Source: Stenogyne calaminthoides (Eukaryota; Streptophyta; Magnoliopsida; Lamiales; Lamiaceae). Taken from it: 64,000 nucleotides of DNA. Location: positions 9,858,001 through 9,922,000 of the forward strand of contig JBBCBC010000012.1 in the NCBI GenBank assembly GCA_037126765.1, given 5' to 3'. This document shows, one piece after another, positions 33,431 to 45,777 of the stretch. Position 1 is the stretch's first letter; the number at the start of each line of letters is the position of its first letter. The position numbers were made by a program, and so were the translations under genes. Under the pieces are notes generated by a model. It had not been told where the DNA came from and made no database searches. It worked only from the letters and a program-made list of their open reading frames with translations.

Positions 33431-36400
33431 AGAAGGAGCGGGTAGACAAGGATGTGTGCCTCTACTATAAGAAGAAGAGGGCACTGGAAGAAGGACTATA
33501 AGATTCTGGTTGCTAAAAGGAAGGCACTGGGTGCTTCTAGCACTAGAACATGTATGTTTGTTATTAAGATAAACATGTCCACTAATAGCGCTAACTGCTT
33601 GGTATTAGATACCGGATGTGGCTCTCACATTTGTTCGAATGTGAAGGGGCAAATGTGTCTTAGGGCAGTTAGGCCGGATGAAGTCATCTTACACGTGGAA
33701 ATGGAGCAATAGTTGCTACTGAACGTGTGGGACTTATGTGTTAAACTTACCCTTTGGTTTTAGATTATAACTTAATGATTGTCATCTAGTTCTTTTTATT
33801 ACTAGCAACATATATTTGTTGCATTGTGGATATGATGTTCTTAATATACAAAATAAAAGACTCAAACTTAGTAATCATGAAAACCCGACTTACTTGTGGC
33901 ATTGTAGAACTTGATCATGTAAACGAGAAAAGAATTTCAAGGTTAAGAAAGTTAGACTACTTAACCACATTCGACTGTGAGTCTTATGGAAAATTGTGAA
34001 TCTTATTTCATGGGCAAGATGATCGACAAACCCTTTTCTGGGAATGGGGTGCATGCCAAAGAAGTTCTAGAATTGATCTACAACAATGTTTGTGGACCAT
34101 CGCCCTTTCTAGCTAGGGGTCACTTTGGATACTTCATCACTTCTACTGATGATTTCTCAAGATGCGGATACATGTATCTTATGAAACACAAATTCGAATC
34201 TTTTGAGAAATTCAAAGAGTTTAAGGCTGAAGTAGAGAAACAACTTGGTAAGAGTATCAAGACTCTTTGATCAGATCGAAGAGGTGAATACCATAGCCAT
34301 GAATTCACTGATTACTTGAAGTTACATAGAATCCAGTCACAATGGACTCCTCCCGGAACACCTTACAAGAACGGTGTGTCCGAAAGGAGAAATCGAACCC
34401 TGTTAGACATGGTGAGGTCCATGATGAGCTTTTCCTGTCTTCCAACATTCTTATGGGATACGCGTTACAAACCTCAATTTACATTCTGAATAGGATTCCA
34501 TCTAAATCGGTTGAGCATACACCATATTAACCATGGTATGTCAAGAAGCCAACTTTTACACATATCGAAAATGGGGTTGCCCCGTGATTGTGAAAAAGGA
34601 TGCTTACCGACAAGTTGAAATCCAAAGGTGAAAAGTGTTACTTTGTGGGATATCCTAAGGAAACAAAGGATATTACTTCTATCTACCTGAGAAACAATCA
34701 GTGATTGTTTCTAGGCAGACTAAGTTCCTCGAAAAAGACTATGTCTTTAAGGAACAAGGTCGTAAGCTGATAGAAGTTGAAGAAATTGAAGAACCACAAA
34801 TTAACAAAAAGACTGATATCTTATCAAAGGAACATGACAAGGAATCAGTGGGAGCATTCAGCAACTTTCACGGTGGGAGTCTTTCACTGGGTGATCGTCT
34901 TTTAGCCAGTGGGAGCGTAATTGGAGTATGCTTGCAAGTGCAAGAACCTCCACGTGGGCTGAATGAGAACAACATAGTTCAAACTCCCGCCCAAGAGGCA
35001 TATGAAAGTGTAGCTCTTGAGGACTCTTCGGACATTGATGAAATCGATGCACCACAAAATTTTCACGATCAGAATGTACAGCCTGCACAACCACAGCTCC
35101 GTAAGTTAATTAGGAATCGTAATTCGCCCATTAGATATGGTTACCTCTTGGAGGAACTCGATAATGTGGACATACTGGATAAGGACGATCCTAATACTTA
35201 TTCTGAAGCAATATCAGATATTGATTCAGGGAAGTGACATGAAGCCATAAAATCCGAGATGGACTCGATGTACACCAATCAAGTCTGGGACTTGGTTGAG
35301 TTGCCTAAAGGGGTTAGACCCATATGTTGCAAATGGGTCCTCAACCGTAAGACCAATGCAAATGGCAAAATACAAACCTACAAAGCTAGGTTGGTGGTGA
35401 AAGGTTATAGTCAACACGAAGGCATTGACTATGATGAGACCTTCTCACCAGTTGCAAAGATCAAGTCCATTCGAATTTTACTTGCGATAGCAGCACACTT
35501 TGATTATGAGATTTGACAGATGGATGTCAAAACAACTTTGCTCAATGGAGACATTGATAAGGAAGTTTTTATGACTCAACTGGAAGGTTTTATATCTAAG
35601 TCAGATTCTAATCTAGTATGCAAACTAAAGATATCCATTTATGGATTGAAGCAAGCTTCTAGAAGTTGGAATATCCGATCTGATGAAGCTATCAAGTCTT
35701 TTGACTTCATCAGAAATTCGGAAGATCCTTGCGTTTATTGTAAACGCAGCGGGAAGAATATTATTTTCATAATCGTGTATGTCGATGACATATTGATTTT
35801 GGGAAACAATATCCCGTTAATGCAGTCCATTAAAGATTTGTTGTTAAAGACCTTCATGATGAAGGGTCTTGGTGGAGCCTGCTACATCCTAGGGATCATG
35901 ATCTACAGGGATAGATCCAAAAGAATGTTGTGGCTGTCACAGTCCACCTATGTAGACAAGGTGTTGAAGCATTTTGCGATGGAGAACTCTAAGAGAGGAT
36001 CTCTATCGGCAAATCATGAGATAAAGATATCAAAGAAGGATTGTCCTTCTGTTGAAGTTGATATCAAACACATGAAAGATGTCTCATATGCATATGCATT
36101 TGGTTCAATCATGTACGCCATGACTTGCACTAGGCCAAACGTGGCCTACGCTATCAACATCACTGGTAGATACCAACAGAATCCGGGTGAGTCTCACTGG
36201 ATTGCTGTCGAGACCATTCTTAAATATCTCAGACGAACTAAAAAATGTTTTCTTGTCTATGTTGGACAGTCAGAACTAGTAGTGACTGGTTAAGCTGACA
36301 CCAGTTTCCAATCAGACTATGATGATAACAAATCACAGTCAGGTTACGTTTCACTCTCAATGATGAGGCGGTAGGTTGGAATAGTTCCAAGCAAAAGGAC

Positions 36401-36716
36401 CACAAATTCAACAACCGAAGTTGAGTACATTGCTGTATCAGAAGCCTCAAGGAGGCTGTCTGGATTTTATAGTTCTTAAGAGAACTAGGGGTAGTTCCGA
36501 GTGTCAGTTGTCTAATAATCCTGTAATGAGACAACGTTGGTGCGATTGCGCAAGCAAAGGAACCGAGATCGACAAGCAGTACTAGACTTATCATTTGATC
36601 CGAGAGATCATAACGATAGGAGAAGTAGAATTAAAATGTATTCCCACATATTTAATTTGGAAGATCATTTAACCAAAACACTGTGTGTTCATGTACACAC
36701 TAGACATTTGATGGTC
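33431..36716 (+). pseudogene. Element B pol, broken
   Basis: A zinc knuckle relic (GHWKKDY, with two of its cysteines now Tyr) is followed by protease LVLDTGCGSHIC (about 33600). Next come integrase FGYFITSTDDFSRCGYMYLM with GTPYKNGVSERRNRTLLDMV (33977-34430), RT VWDLVELPKGVRPICCKWV and QMDVKTTLLNG, the catalytic YVDDILILG (about 35778-35805), then the RNase H linker MYAMTCTRPNVAYAIN and a decayed RNase H. Inactivating changes include a stop in place of Arg before SDRRGEY (34268-34270) and a stop in place of Trp before QMDVK (35515-35517), both transitions. The RT frame 35520-36293 is otherwise open for 257 codons. Confidence 0.85.
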
Positions 36717-36760
36717 TAGGGGTTAGACATGTAGGTGATTGACTCTAGTCCAAGTGGGAG

Positions 36761-36772
36761 ATTGTTAGTGTT
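36761..36772 (+). promoter_or_regulatory. Element B polypurine tract
   Basis: CAAGTGGGAGAT directly before the 3' LTR start TGTTAG. Confidence 0.8.
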
Positions 36773-38385
36773 AGTGTCCTAGAGACAATCAATTGTAAGG
36801 ACATAATACTCGATGATATTCTGTTTGATTTAATATATTATAGTTCACTTAATATTAATGTATGGCAATACACCTGTTTGAATATTATGTTTGATTGTTT
36901 GCATTTATTCATACAAGTGTTCCCATGAGTCATTGATGTCATTGAGGTTGTGAGAACTCAGATGGAGGTTGTGAGAACTCAGATGACTTAAGCATGATTC
37001 TCAAATAGCCCCGATCAAGGATCATCAAGAATGAGATATTGATGATGCAATGGAGATTGGTGTGCGATCTGCATCATACTCTTAGAGAGTGTAGTAAGAT
37101 CTCACTTACTACGAGATACTAGGTATCTCATGATGGATGCACAAATACCTTAGAGGGTATTGGTATACCCATCTGAGAAACTTTTTGATGTATTTCCATT
37201 ATATGTGTCTACGGGTGTCTCGGTTAGTGGGAGCGATGCGATACTCCTTTGACTTGAGCTCAATACGCACGACATGTGTGGGATGATGAACTTTGACCAT
37301 GACCAATGCTTGAACCCTAACCATGGGTAGATACGGCTTGGATTGGGTTCATCACGAAGTGCATGTGCGTGGTAGAGCCAAGAATAGGATTCATTCCACA
37401 AAGTGGATTTAGAGAGAATACTCATCTTCTCATCATAATTGGATCAAAGTAATCGGCCGATGCACGTCAACTTAGACTTTGTGGCTAAGTGTGACATACA
37501 TGATCAATTAGTGATTGGAGATAACATGATTAAGTTATTTGAATAGACACTTCATCATGTTCAAGACTTAATTGAGTATTCGCGAATGAAAGGAGGAAAT
37601 AGTAATAGCCCATGTTTCAGTTACAAGTAGTTGCATGTTTCTCGCAACGTACCTCATATATTGAGAATGTTTGATTTATTGTCTAGGGTTCAATTAAGAC
37701 CGTTAGTTTGACTAATCGCTCGATATATGAGGGCCTATGGGTCACACAACAAGTAGTTCCCTTTTACGGATTATAGTTGGTTGATTAAATGTTAAATTAG
37801 ATTTAATGTTTAATTTATGGAGAATTAATTAATAATAGATTAATTTGGAATTAATTATTATTAATATTTAATTAAATTGGATTTAATTAAATAAGAATTC
37901 CCAATAATTATATTTGGAATATAATTGTAGGATTTAATGTATATGGAAATAAATCGTAGAGATTTTCATATAAGGCATTTAAATCCGTAGAGATTTATAT
38001 TTAGGGAATTAAATTAAAAGGAATTAATTTAATTCAAGATTAGGAATTTTATTTCCCTAATTGGGTTAGCTTAAGATTTAAGTTGGGCTTTTCCTATATA
38101 TACAAGCTCTTGGGAATTCACAAACGACGTTAATTCATATTTCTCCATAAAATCTAGAATATGAATTTTCCTAGAAAATTCCGTCTCAGATTCAACGCTG
38201 GCAAATCTGTGCAAGTCCGTGAACGAGGATTACGTGGATACCATAGTAGAGAAATATACATACGGTTTACTGTAAGATTTCTCTTTATGCTTACACGTAT
38301 TTAGTTATGCAATTATGTTCGTTGTTGGTGAACTGTTTATTCCGCTGTCATGTATTACGTGTTTACGTGCCTCTAAATTCCAACA
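36773..38385 (+). repeat. Element B: 3' LTR
   Basis: 1,613 bp, TGTTAGTGTTAGTGTCC to AAATTCCAACA. It differs from the 5' LTR by a roughly 22-bp tandem duplication (GAGGTTGTGAGAACTCAGAT, about 36943-36985), an extra ~17 bp of TTAAATTAGATTTAATG type near 37790, and scattered substitutions. Confidence 0.92.
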
Positions 38386-39132
38386 TTTTATTCATTCATA
38401 TGAATCGTTTTAGAAGTCTTACTACATAAGTCAGCTAAAACTTTCCAAGTATATTCTATGAACGATCTTTATGAAGCTTTCACCAAAAGATTCTCATTGT
38501 TATCTTTCCAACTAATAATATATCAACATATGATAATAGAATTACATAACTATCTTTGGACCGTTACACATAAACACAATGGTCTTTGTCTAACAAAGTT
38601 AATATGAGACAATCATAGTATGAAGTCTCAAGTACCACTGTTTTGAGGATTTGTTTAAGTTTGTAAACGGACTTGTTCAATTTACAAACATTATACTTTT
38701 CTTTGAATTCTCCATTGAGAAAAACAGTAATGTCCATTTTTGTTGTAATTCTAAATCTATACTTGATACTACAGTCAAAAAGTGAACGAATCGAGGTAAA
38801 TCTCACAACAGATGAAGAAAGTTTAAATACCCCTTTCTAAGTATAATCTTTCTCTACTAAGTGAGCATTTTTAAGATATGTCCAAATAAAGAATCTACAA
38901 GTTTCAAAAACTTGATTTGTCCTTATTGACTTTATATTATCTTTCATTGCTTTCTTTCATTAGTCTCTTGCATAACGAAATAGAACCTCTCGATCGTCTG
39001 TAGGTTCTTCCCCATTCACTAAAGACTGATCTAATTTCTGAAAATATAAAGAAGGTGTGTCCCTCAATATAATAATGTCTCTCAGACACATGTTTCCTAG
39101 AGTATTTTTCAAGATTGAAACTTTGTGACATA
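38386..39132 (-). pseudogene. Element A pol fragment, right of B
   Basis: Minus-strand copia RT is visible at 38564-38806 (KMDITVFLNGEFKEKYNVCK and LNKSVYKLKQI, cognate to the MDVKTAFLNG and GLKQ regions, then DHCVYV). Upstream is a decayed integrase-RT linker (38937-39130). Together with 9808-11301 it is one element cut by B. Its 5' part is cut off by element F at 39133. Confidence 0.65.
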
Positions 39133-39733
39133 TGTTGGTCCCGGTGCAAACGAGTCTCACACGTGTATGGGGGGGGAATACACGTGTTCAGTGATTTTTA
39201 AAACTTTTTCTTCACTGAGGTCAGATGGGTCAGGTTATCCTGATATTTTTGCCCTGAGAAGCACAAATTGCCCTGAGTCAAAGTCTACTGAGACAATGAT
39301 CCTGAGCAGCTTTCAGAAGCTTCAGATTAGCCCAACTGATCCTGAATTTATTAGAGATCCTGAGGAGCTTGGATCAGATAATTATCTTACTGAACACTCA
39401 GTAGAGTTAGTTCAGTTTGGTAACTATCTGTTCTAGCTACTCAAGTGTGCGAAATGGTTGACCCTAAGTTTATACTCGTTTTAGCTTGCTGAAATTCTCT
39501 TCCTTAGTAAAATAGTGATTAAGGTCAGGAATCGCTTAATGCACATTCGATGGATTGATTCCAACCGAGTATCAATGAAATATGCTTTCAAAGAAAAACA
39601 TGCAACATATATAATGCGAAGACAAAAAGCAAACAACACAAAGAATTATAGTGGTTCGTAGACTCAAGCTCCTACGCCCACTCTCTCGATCTTGAGAGAA
39701 ATTCCTTAACCACTTCCTAAAGCTTTTCAGTCG
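39133..39733 (-). repeat. Element F 3' LTR, left part
   Basis: Starts TGTTGGTCCCGGTGCAAACG, like the E LTR, but is CTGA-rich and diverged. It breaks near 39730 (GCTTTTCAG), where E begins. An open frame here (39125-39436) has no supported product. Confidence 0.8.
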
Positions 39734-40302
39734 CTGGTCCAGTAACGAGTCTTACACGTGTATGGGGGGATACAATCCTTTTTAAAACTTTTTTCTTCGA
39801 GGTCACTTGGGTCGATAATCCTCAAGATTAGGTCCCGAGAAGCACAAATTGCTCGAGTCAAAGTCTCTCGAGACAAAGATCCCGAGCTTTTTTAAAACCT
39901 CGATAATCCCAACTGAGTCCTGAGTGTCAGAGATCCTGAGTTGCTTGGATCAGATAACTAACTTACTGAACCCTCAGAAGAGTAAGTTCAGTTTGGTAAC
40001 TATCTGTTCTAGCTACTCAGACGTGCGGAATGGTTGGCCCTTTAGTTTATACTCGTTTTAAAGCTTTGCTGAAAACCTTCCTTAAGTGGAATAGTGATTA
40101 GGCTGTGATTCAATTACATGCAACTTCCAGTGGATTGATTCCAACTGAAATGTCAGTGAAAATATGCTTTCAAACTCAGTGATGCAACAGTTAAGCACAG
40201 ATAAGGAAAGCAATAAACAACACAACAATTATAGTGGTTCAGAGACTCAAGCTCCTACGTCCACTCTCTCTGATCCTCAGAGAAATTCACTAATCACTTC
40301 TG

Positions 40303-40515
40303 AGCTTTCTGACTACCTCGTGTAGTTTACTTACTCAACTCGGCCCTGAGCTTTCTGACTACTCCACGTAGTTTACTTACTCAACCCGACCTTGAGCTTT
40401 CTGACTACCTCCGTAGTTTACTTACTCAAACACAAACAAGCTTTCAGACTACCTCTGTAGCTTACTAACTTCTCCTCTAGAGTTTTCTGACTACTCCGTG
40501 TAGTTTACTAACTCT
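40303..40515. repeat. Five ~46-bp tandem units in the E LTR
   Basis: GAGCTTTCTGACTACTCC-type starts are each followed by GTAGTTTACTTACTCAA. The same array is in the 5' LTR (about 52945-53165), and a diverged one in F (54343-54500). It lies downstream of the TATA box on the transcribed strand. Confidence 0.85.
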
Positions 40516-40814
40516 TTACAACTCTTCTCACCAACAAACACACTCCAACTACCTTCTCAAGGGTTTGGGGTTTCTCGGTTGGTTTCCAACTAGGATGAGA
40601 TATCCTTTACAATGAAGTACAATGCAAAGGGTTAGGATATCTCGACTAAGCTTTGGATATGTCTATCAAGCTAGGTTTAGTTTAGTGAGCTCTCTTCAAT
40701 ATAAAAGCACTTGGGAAATTCTAAGTTTTTCGAGTGCTTCAACTTGCAGTAATAAGTTTGAGCTCTTGAGTTGCGTATAAATTTCCCCTAACCTTACAAT
40801 GTAGAGGGTCACCA

Positions 40815-40824
40815 GTATTTATAG
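40815..40824 (-). promoter_or_regulatory. TATA box of the E 3' LTR
   Basis: CTATAAATAC on the minus strand. The F LTR has the same string at 54797-54806; in E's own 5' LTR the site is degraded (near 53470). Confidence 0.6.
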
Positions 40825-41329
40825 GCATACACCAAGGTCACTCTTGAAAACTATCCGTTGGAGAGATAGCTTCGTGAGTTTCCTCTTATGGTGTGTGAGG
40901 AACGACTATATTTAGGGTTTGAAACTCCCTAACACGTTTTTAGGCAATAGCCTTTCATGTAGCCGTCTTCACTTTTTTTTGCGATCTGAAACTTTTGTAC
41001 ATCGACATCTTTTTCAAATGATTGTCACATCCTTTGTCGATAAGAGTGCACGTGTTGTCTTCCTCTTTTTGACTTTTGTCTCAAGTTAAAGGTAGACACC
41101 TTCAACGACTCTTTTGGTTACAAACTCTGAGTTGATATAACCTTAACAACACTTCTGACTTAGTTCCTTTTGTCTGCATTTGAATGTCTTGGCAATATCT
41201 ATCTTTCTAAGGAATCGCGTTTTTCTCAGTATTGCATCCTTCAGATAGATACTTTCGATTACCTCGGAACATTCGAGGTTTATCTTGGCATTCAATACAT
41301 TCTTTGAAGTCTTGATAATTACTTTGCCT

Positions 41330-41640
41330 TGATATTCTTGATCTTCGATCTTGATCTTGATCTTGATCTTGATCTTGTGTCTTGAGTCTTGAGTCTTCGA
41401 GTCTTGAGGTCTTCTGAGTCTTCAGGGTCTTCTGAGTCTTCAAGGTCTTGAGTCTTACGAGATATCTTGGACCGATACTGGCTGAATCTTCATCTTTGAG
41501 TCTTGATTTCTTGATTTCATCTTGAGTCTTGATATCTCGATTTCATCTTGAGTCTTGATTCTCGATTTCTCCTTTGATCTTGAGTTCTCGATTTCTCCAT
41601 CGAGTCTTGAAACTTCGTTTTCATCTTTAAACTCCACATC
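41330..41640. repeat. TCTTGA / GATCTT simple-repeat expansion
   Basis: Five GATCTT units (about 41350-41379) and many GAGTCTTGA/GATTTC variants. This tract accounts for most of the length difference between the two E LTRs. Confidence 0.75.
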
Positions 41641-41839
41641 TTGAAAACATCTTGAGTTCTTGAGTCTTGAGACCTATCTTGATCTATATCTGCTGACTAT
41701 ACATTTTGCAGATAACATCCTGAATACTCTAAAACTGAATCCTGACTCAACTATCAAGATCATTCTGAACATGTCATACTCAGGGGTTTTGGGATCTTAA
41801 TCAAAATCATATATCTTTTATTAAATTCATCTCCCAACA

Positions 41840-41853
41840 ATTTCCCCCTTTTT
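41840..41853 (-). promoter_or_regulatory. Element E polypurine tract
   Basis: AAAAAGGGGGAAAT on the minus strand, preceded by GGCATCATC and followed by the LTR start TGTTGGGAGATG. Confidence 0.85.
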
Positions 41854-42317
41854 GATGATGCCAAAACCTATCTTGTTACAAACATTTAACCTAAGCTCAG
41901 GTTTAAGTTTATCCTATTACAAGATTGGTTATATTTTCAACAATTTTCCCCCTTAAATAATGAGTCTCCCAATACTATGAATCAGAGAATCTCCCAACAA
42001 TTACAGAGAGTCTCCCAACAATTATTCTTTCAACAATTTCTTCAGTAATGAATCTTCTTAAATAGTTCATCACCAAATACTTAAACAGTTGATTCAGAGA
42101 CATTCATTCAGGCATATCAAATATAAAAGACATGTAAATAAGATAATGAGATATTATCTTTTGAGCATAATGATAAGTTTTCATTGATGATTGGTATACC
42201 ATTACAGATTACAATGAGTCTTATCAACAAAATCAAAAAGACAAAAATTTAAAGATTACAGAATCTTCTGAGTCTTCAGTCTTCATCTTCAGATTTGGCT
42301 CTTCAGTCTTCTGCTCT
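41854..42317 (-). other. 3' non-coding segment of E
   Basis: Between the ORF3 stop and the polypurine tract. AT-rich, with repeated CCCAACAATT words (41995-42030) that echo the LTR/PPT junction. No gene is seen. Confidence 0.5.
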
Positions 42318-45300
42318 TCAGTTTGCTTCTTCTTCAATTTCATCAGCGGGCACATCCAGGTCGAACATTCCGAAAAATCTCTTCTTCAGCTCATTTCTCT
42401 CCTTGATGATATCCGGACTGTTTCCTGTTAAACCCAACTGACCAGCATACTGAGCAATTTCTTGAGTAATGGCCTTCTCATTCACCAAGCCATTACCAAG
42501 TCTTGGAGGAGGGTAGGAATATGGACCGGGGGCTACTATCTGCACCTCTCCTTCATCCGCAAGGTTTATCCAACTTTGGAGATATTTTGGATAGAAGGTT
42601 AGGAGATATTCAATGAATGCTTCATTCTGATCTGAGCTTTCCCCTCTCCACTCCCTGAGCACATCATAATAGAACCAGAAGGTTCTCTTGACCTCTTCCC
42701 ACATATCGTTGAGTTTGATAGACATCCATTTATCAACGTGGGGCCACTTCAGTGCTTTTTGATGTCTCTCTCTTTTTTGCTGCAAACTTCTTGAATCCAC
42801 TCCTTCGCTTCACTCTTCTTCATCTTTTTTCACGATCACAGTGCGCTTTGAGACCCAAAGCGGTTGCTTCTTAGCTTTGTTCTATCCGGAGTGTCTTGAG
42901 CATTCTTCGTATTGAAGACTTTCTTTCCGAGGTTGAGACTTCGATTCTTGATTCCTTCATCATCCGAAATCGAGCTTTCTCGGATTGGCTTAGAAACCTT
43001 CAAGACATACGCTTGCTTTTCGGGTTGAACAATGCCCAAGACTTTCCTCTTCATAGGCAATTCAAATGCGACGACTTGTTCCAACCTTAGCTCTCTAGCA
43101 CTTTCGGTTTCTCTCTTGCAAGATCAAGCATGGTTTCCTCAGAAACTTCGAGTGTGGATAGGCTTCTCCACTGCGAACTTCGGTTTATCGGTAAACGACT
43201 TCATTTAAGGCTTTGGATATATTATACATTTCAAATCTTTTCTGCGCCTTTTTTTCTTCAAAATGCGTGCTAATAATTTCTGAGGTCTTCACCTTCCTTT
43301 TCCCCCCTTCTTGCACCGTAATTTGGAAGAAGTCTGGAGAATCTTTGTGTCCATGTGATATTGCTCTTTGCTCACACAAAATAACCTCTCCCTTCTATCT
43401 CGATCTTGTTAAATCTTCCAAATTTCCTAATGTGGTTCTTAGCCACGAAAAATTCTTCGAGAGATGGGCAACCGGCGAAGAGAGCATCTTTAAACATCTC
43501 TGTCATCTTGGTCATGAGCATTGAGCTCATTTCCTCAACAACAGATTTGATCATCACTTCATTCCTCTCTGCCAATTTCACCTCTAGAAATGCGATTCTC
43601 TCTGTGCTTCATTTTTTAGTTCAAAGACTTTCATTTCGGCCTTGACTCCTCCATCTTTTCATTCAGCTTATCTTCCATGGAGGTCATCTGTGAGGTCAGA
43701 GTGTTTTGGATTAACACCAGTTCTGAAGAGTGACTAAGGTTCTCCATCTTCTGAGCTTGGCTGGCCAATGTTTCTTCCATCTGAGCAATCTTGTTCATCA
43801 TTGGCTCAACCTTCTCAAGCTTCTCCATCAAGGGAGTGAGGTCGATCTCAGGAACCTTTTGCACCTTCTGTGCTGTTTGATCATCCTGAGCTTCAGCTTC
43901 ATCCTGAGCTCCAGTCTCCAACTGAGCCTCAGTCTGAAGAGTGCTAGCTTCAGTCTGAGGTTGACCGATTTCAGGTTGATCAGCACCAGAAGTCTCCTTC
44001 TCCATCTGAGACTGATCCTCAGCATCTCCCTGTTGGTCCCCATCTCCATCTTGAGATTTGTCTCCACTGCTAGGGGCACCAACTTCAGTCGCTCTCCTCT
44101 CAGCTATCTTCCTCTGAACTAACTCATCAAAATCGGAGTTTTTCATCCTGAGCTTTGTCCTCCTGAACCATGAGAAGTCAGTCAGGAAGGCTGTCTCCTC
44201 ATTCCACCGATCTTCCCTCCTCAATCAAAGAATATCAAGCATCTCGGGAAGAGTCTGATTGAGGATGAACACAGACGTCCTTAATTTGAAGAAGACATCT
44301 TGCAGATCAGGGTATGAGCTGAGCTCAGGGTAGCGGTCAAGAATGAACCGTTCCCCCTTGCTCCTCCACTCGCCTTCTTCAGCCTCGCCCTTCCATCATC
44401 TCGGGCTCTACGTTTCGGTTGAAGCATCGGTTGAGGATCAAGAAGTAGATCACTCGAGAGCTCATCAAGAATATTTTGCTCCCCGAGTCTCGGCTGACCT
44501 CTGAGCGTTGTCGGTCGGGTCCTCGGTTTGCATCCCGAGTGGGTTACGAGGTCGAGGTGGCATATCCTCGATTGATTACGAGTTGGCTCTTCTGCTGTCT
44601 GAGTCGACACTTCTTCAGTAGGAATCTCTGAGTCCTGAGTTCCTTTAAAAATTTCCTGAGAAATTTTATCTGAACTGAGCGAAGTCTCAAGCACCTCGAA
44701 AGACTGCTCCCTCGATCTGTTCTGCCCTTAGAGATAACCTGAGCCAAAACTTGTAATGGCAAATTCTGAGCTGTTTGACCCTTAGGTTGAATCTCTTCCG
44801 ACTCACTGCCATCTTCATCGGTGAGAACCACCAATCTTCTGCGCTTGGGGGCGAGGGTTTTCTGCTTTTTCAACTTCTCATCCTGCTCCATCTTTGCCTC
44901 CATGAGCCTTCCCCCACGGTTTGTTGGGTCTCTTGGCAGCCGGCTTTTTTGGTGATTCTGCTTTCTTTTCCTTCTTCCCTCTGATGGCCTGCTTCTTCAC
45001 AGCAATGGGCTTGAAGAGCACTTTGGACTTAGGGAATGGGGTCGAATTGGCGAAGATATCCTCCTCCTCTCTGCACATCTCCAAAATAAATGTTATTTTG
45101 GTTTCATGGTGGATCTTGCCTTTAATCGTGATCGCCCCGTCAACCTTCTTGAAGACTTTGGCTTGCTCACTCACCATCTGAATCAGAAATTTCAGCCAGT
45201 TGAAGTTAGTGGTGGGTGAGGCCTCAATCACCGCCATCAATCTGAGCTTCGGGGTACTGATCTGCTCAAAACTCCCCGCAAGGCTCATGATGCTTTTGCT

Positions 45301-45777
45301 CACAATATCCATCAAAACTCGATATTGTGGCTTCAAGTGCCTCTTATGCAGTGTAGCCTCAAATTTCATAGGATTCTCAGCAATCCTATCTAAGTACTCC
45401 TGCTCTCTACCCAACATATACATCACAGGATCCTCTCCTTTATCACAGAGCTCAAAAACATCATTTAAATTCTTCGGAATAATATACAAATCCCTCTCAA
45501 AATTGATGTATTTGGACGAATGCTCTAAATGTGATACGGTAATCGCAGAATGCATACCATCCTCTTCATCTATCCTCAAATTACAGATGAACTTGATTAC
45601 CTCTTTTGTGTACTCTTGCTCCGGTCGGCTTGCGACTAGATGAGTGAGTTTGGCCAATCGAATCATGTGGAGAGCCTCCTCTTCTGGTTTGGAATTGGTT
45701 GTGATCTCGAGCGAGACAACAAACTCATACCAGGGTTTGTTGGTTTTGGCTAATTTATCAAAAATGGTAGGAGCCAT
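42318..45777 (-). pseudogene. Element E ORF3, ~1,150-codon accessory ORF, frameshifted
   Basis: The start is ATG 45777 (MAPTIFDKLAKTNKPWYEF); upstream codons in frame lack ATG. Residues 1-290 form a globular region with GREQEYLDRIAEN and LHKRHLKPQYRVLMDIVSK, which resembles the 'putative plant transposon protein' family (my inference). A Lys-rich tail (KKEKKAESPKKPAAKRPNK) follows, then acidic Q/E-rich linkers, a coiled coil near 43640-43870 (DLTPLMEKLEKVEPMMNKIA) and a C-terminal domain (42318-42760: WPHVDKWMSIKLNDMW ... FGMFDLDVPADEIEEEAN). About six frame changes occur downstream of residue 290. It lies between pol and the polypurine tract, the Sirevirus env-like position. I see no membrane anchor. 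Function unknown. Confidence 0.7.

Larger units (their letters stand above)
11302..38385 (+). mobile_element. Element B: plus-strand Ty1/copia retrotransposon, split by C
   Basis: Two direct LTRs (11302-12893 and 36773-38385) are flanked by the 5-bp target duplication TTTTA (11297-11301 and 38386-38390). A Met-tRNA primer site follows the first LTR and a polypurine tract precedes the second. Without element C (14393-32282) and one ATGTT copy, B is about 9.2 kb, with a leader of some 2 kb and a gag-pol region at 32848-36716. It interrupts the older minus-strand element A. Coding frames carry many stops and frameshifts, so it is not autonomous. Confidence 0.9.
39734..41839 (-). repeat. Element E: 3' LTR
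   Basis: About 2.1 kb, ending CATCTCCCAACA. It is longer than the 5' LTR mainly through expansion of TCTTGA/GATCTT repeats at 41330-41640. It contains five ~46-bp tandem units (40303-40515) and a TATA box at 40815-40824. Confidence 0.85.

Noticed and set aside
43730..45643. Plus-strand frames of 130-147 codons
   Set aside because: Antisense shadows of E ORF3, which is supported by its homologue in F.
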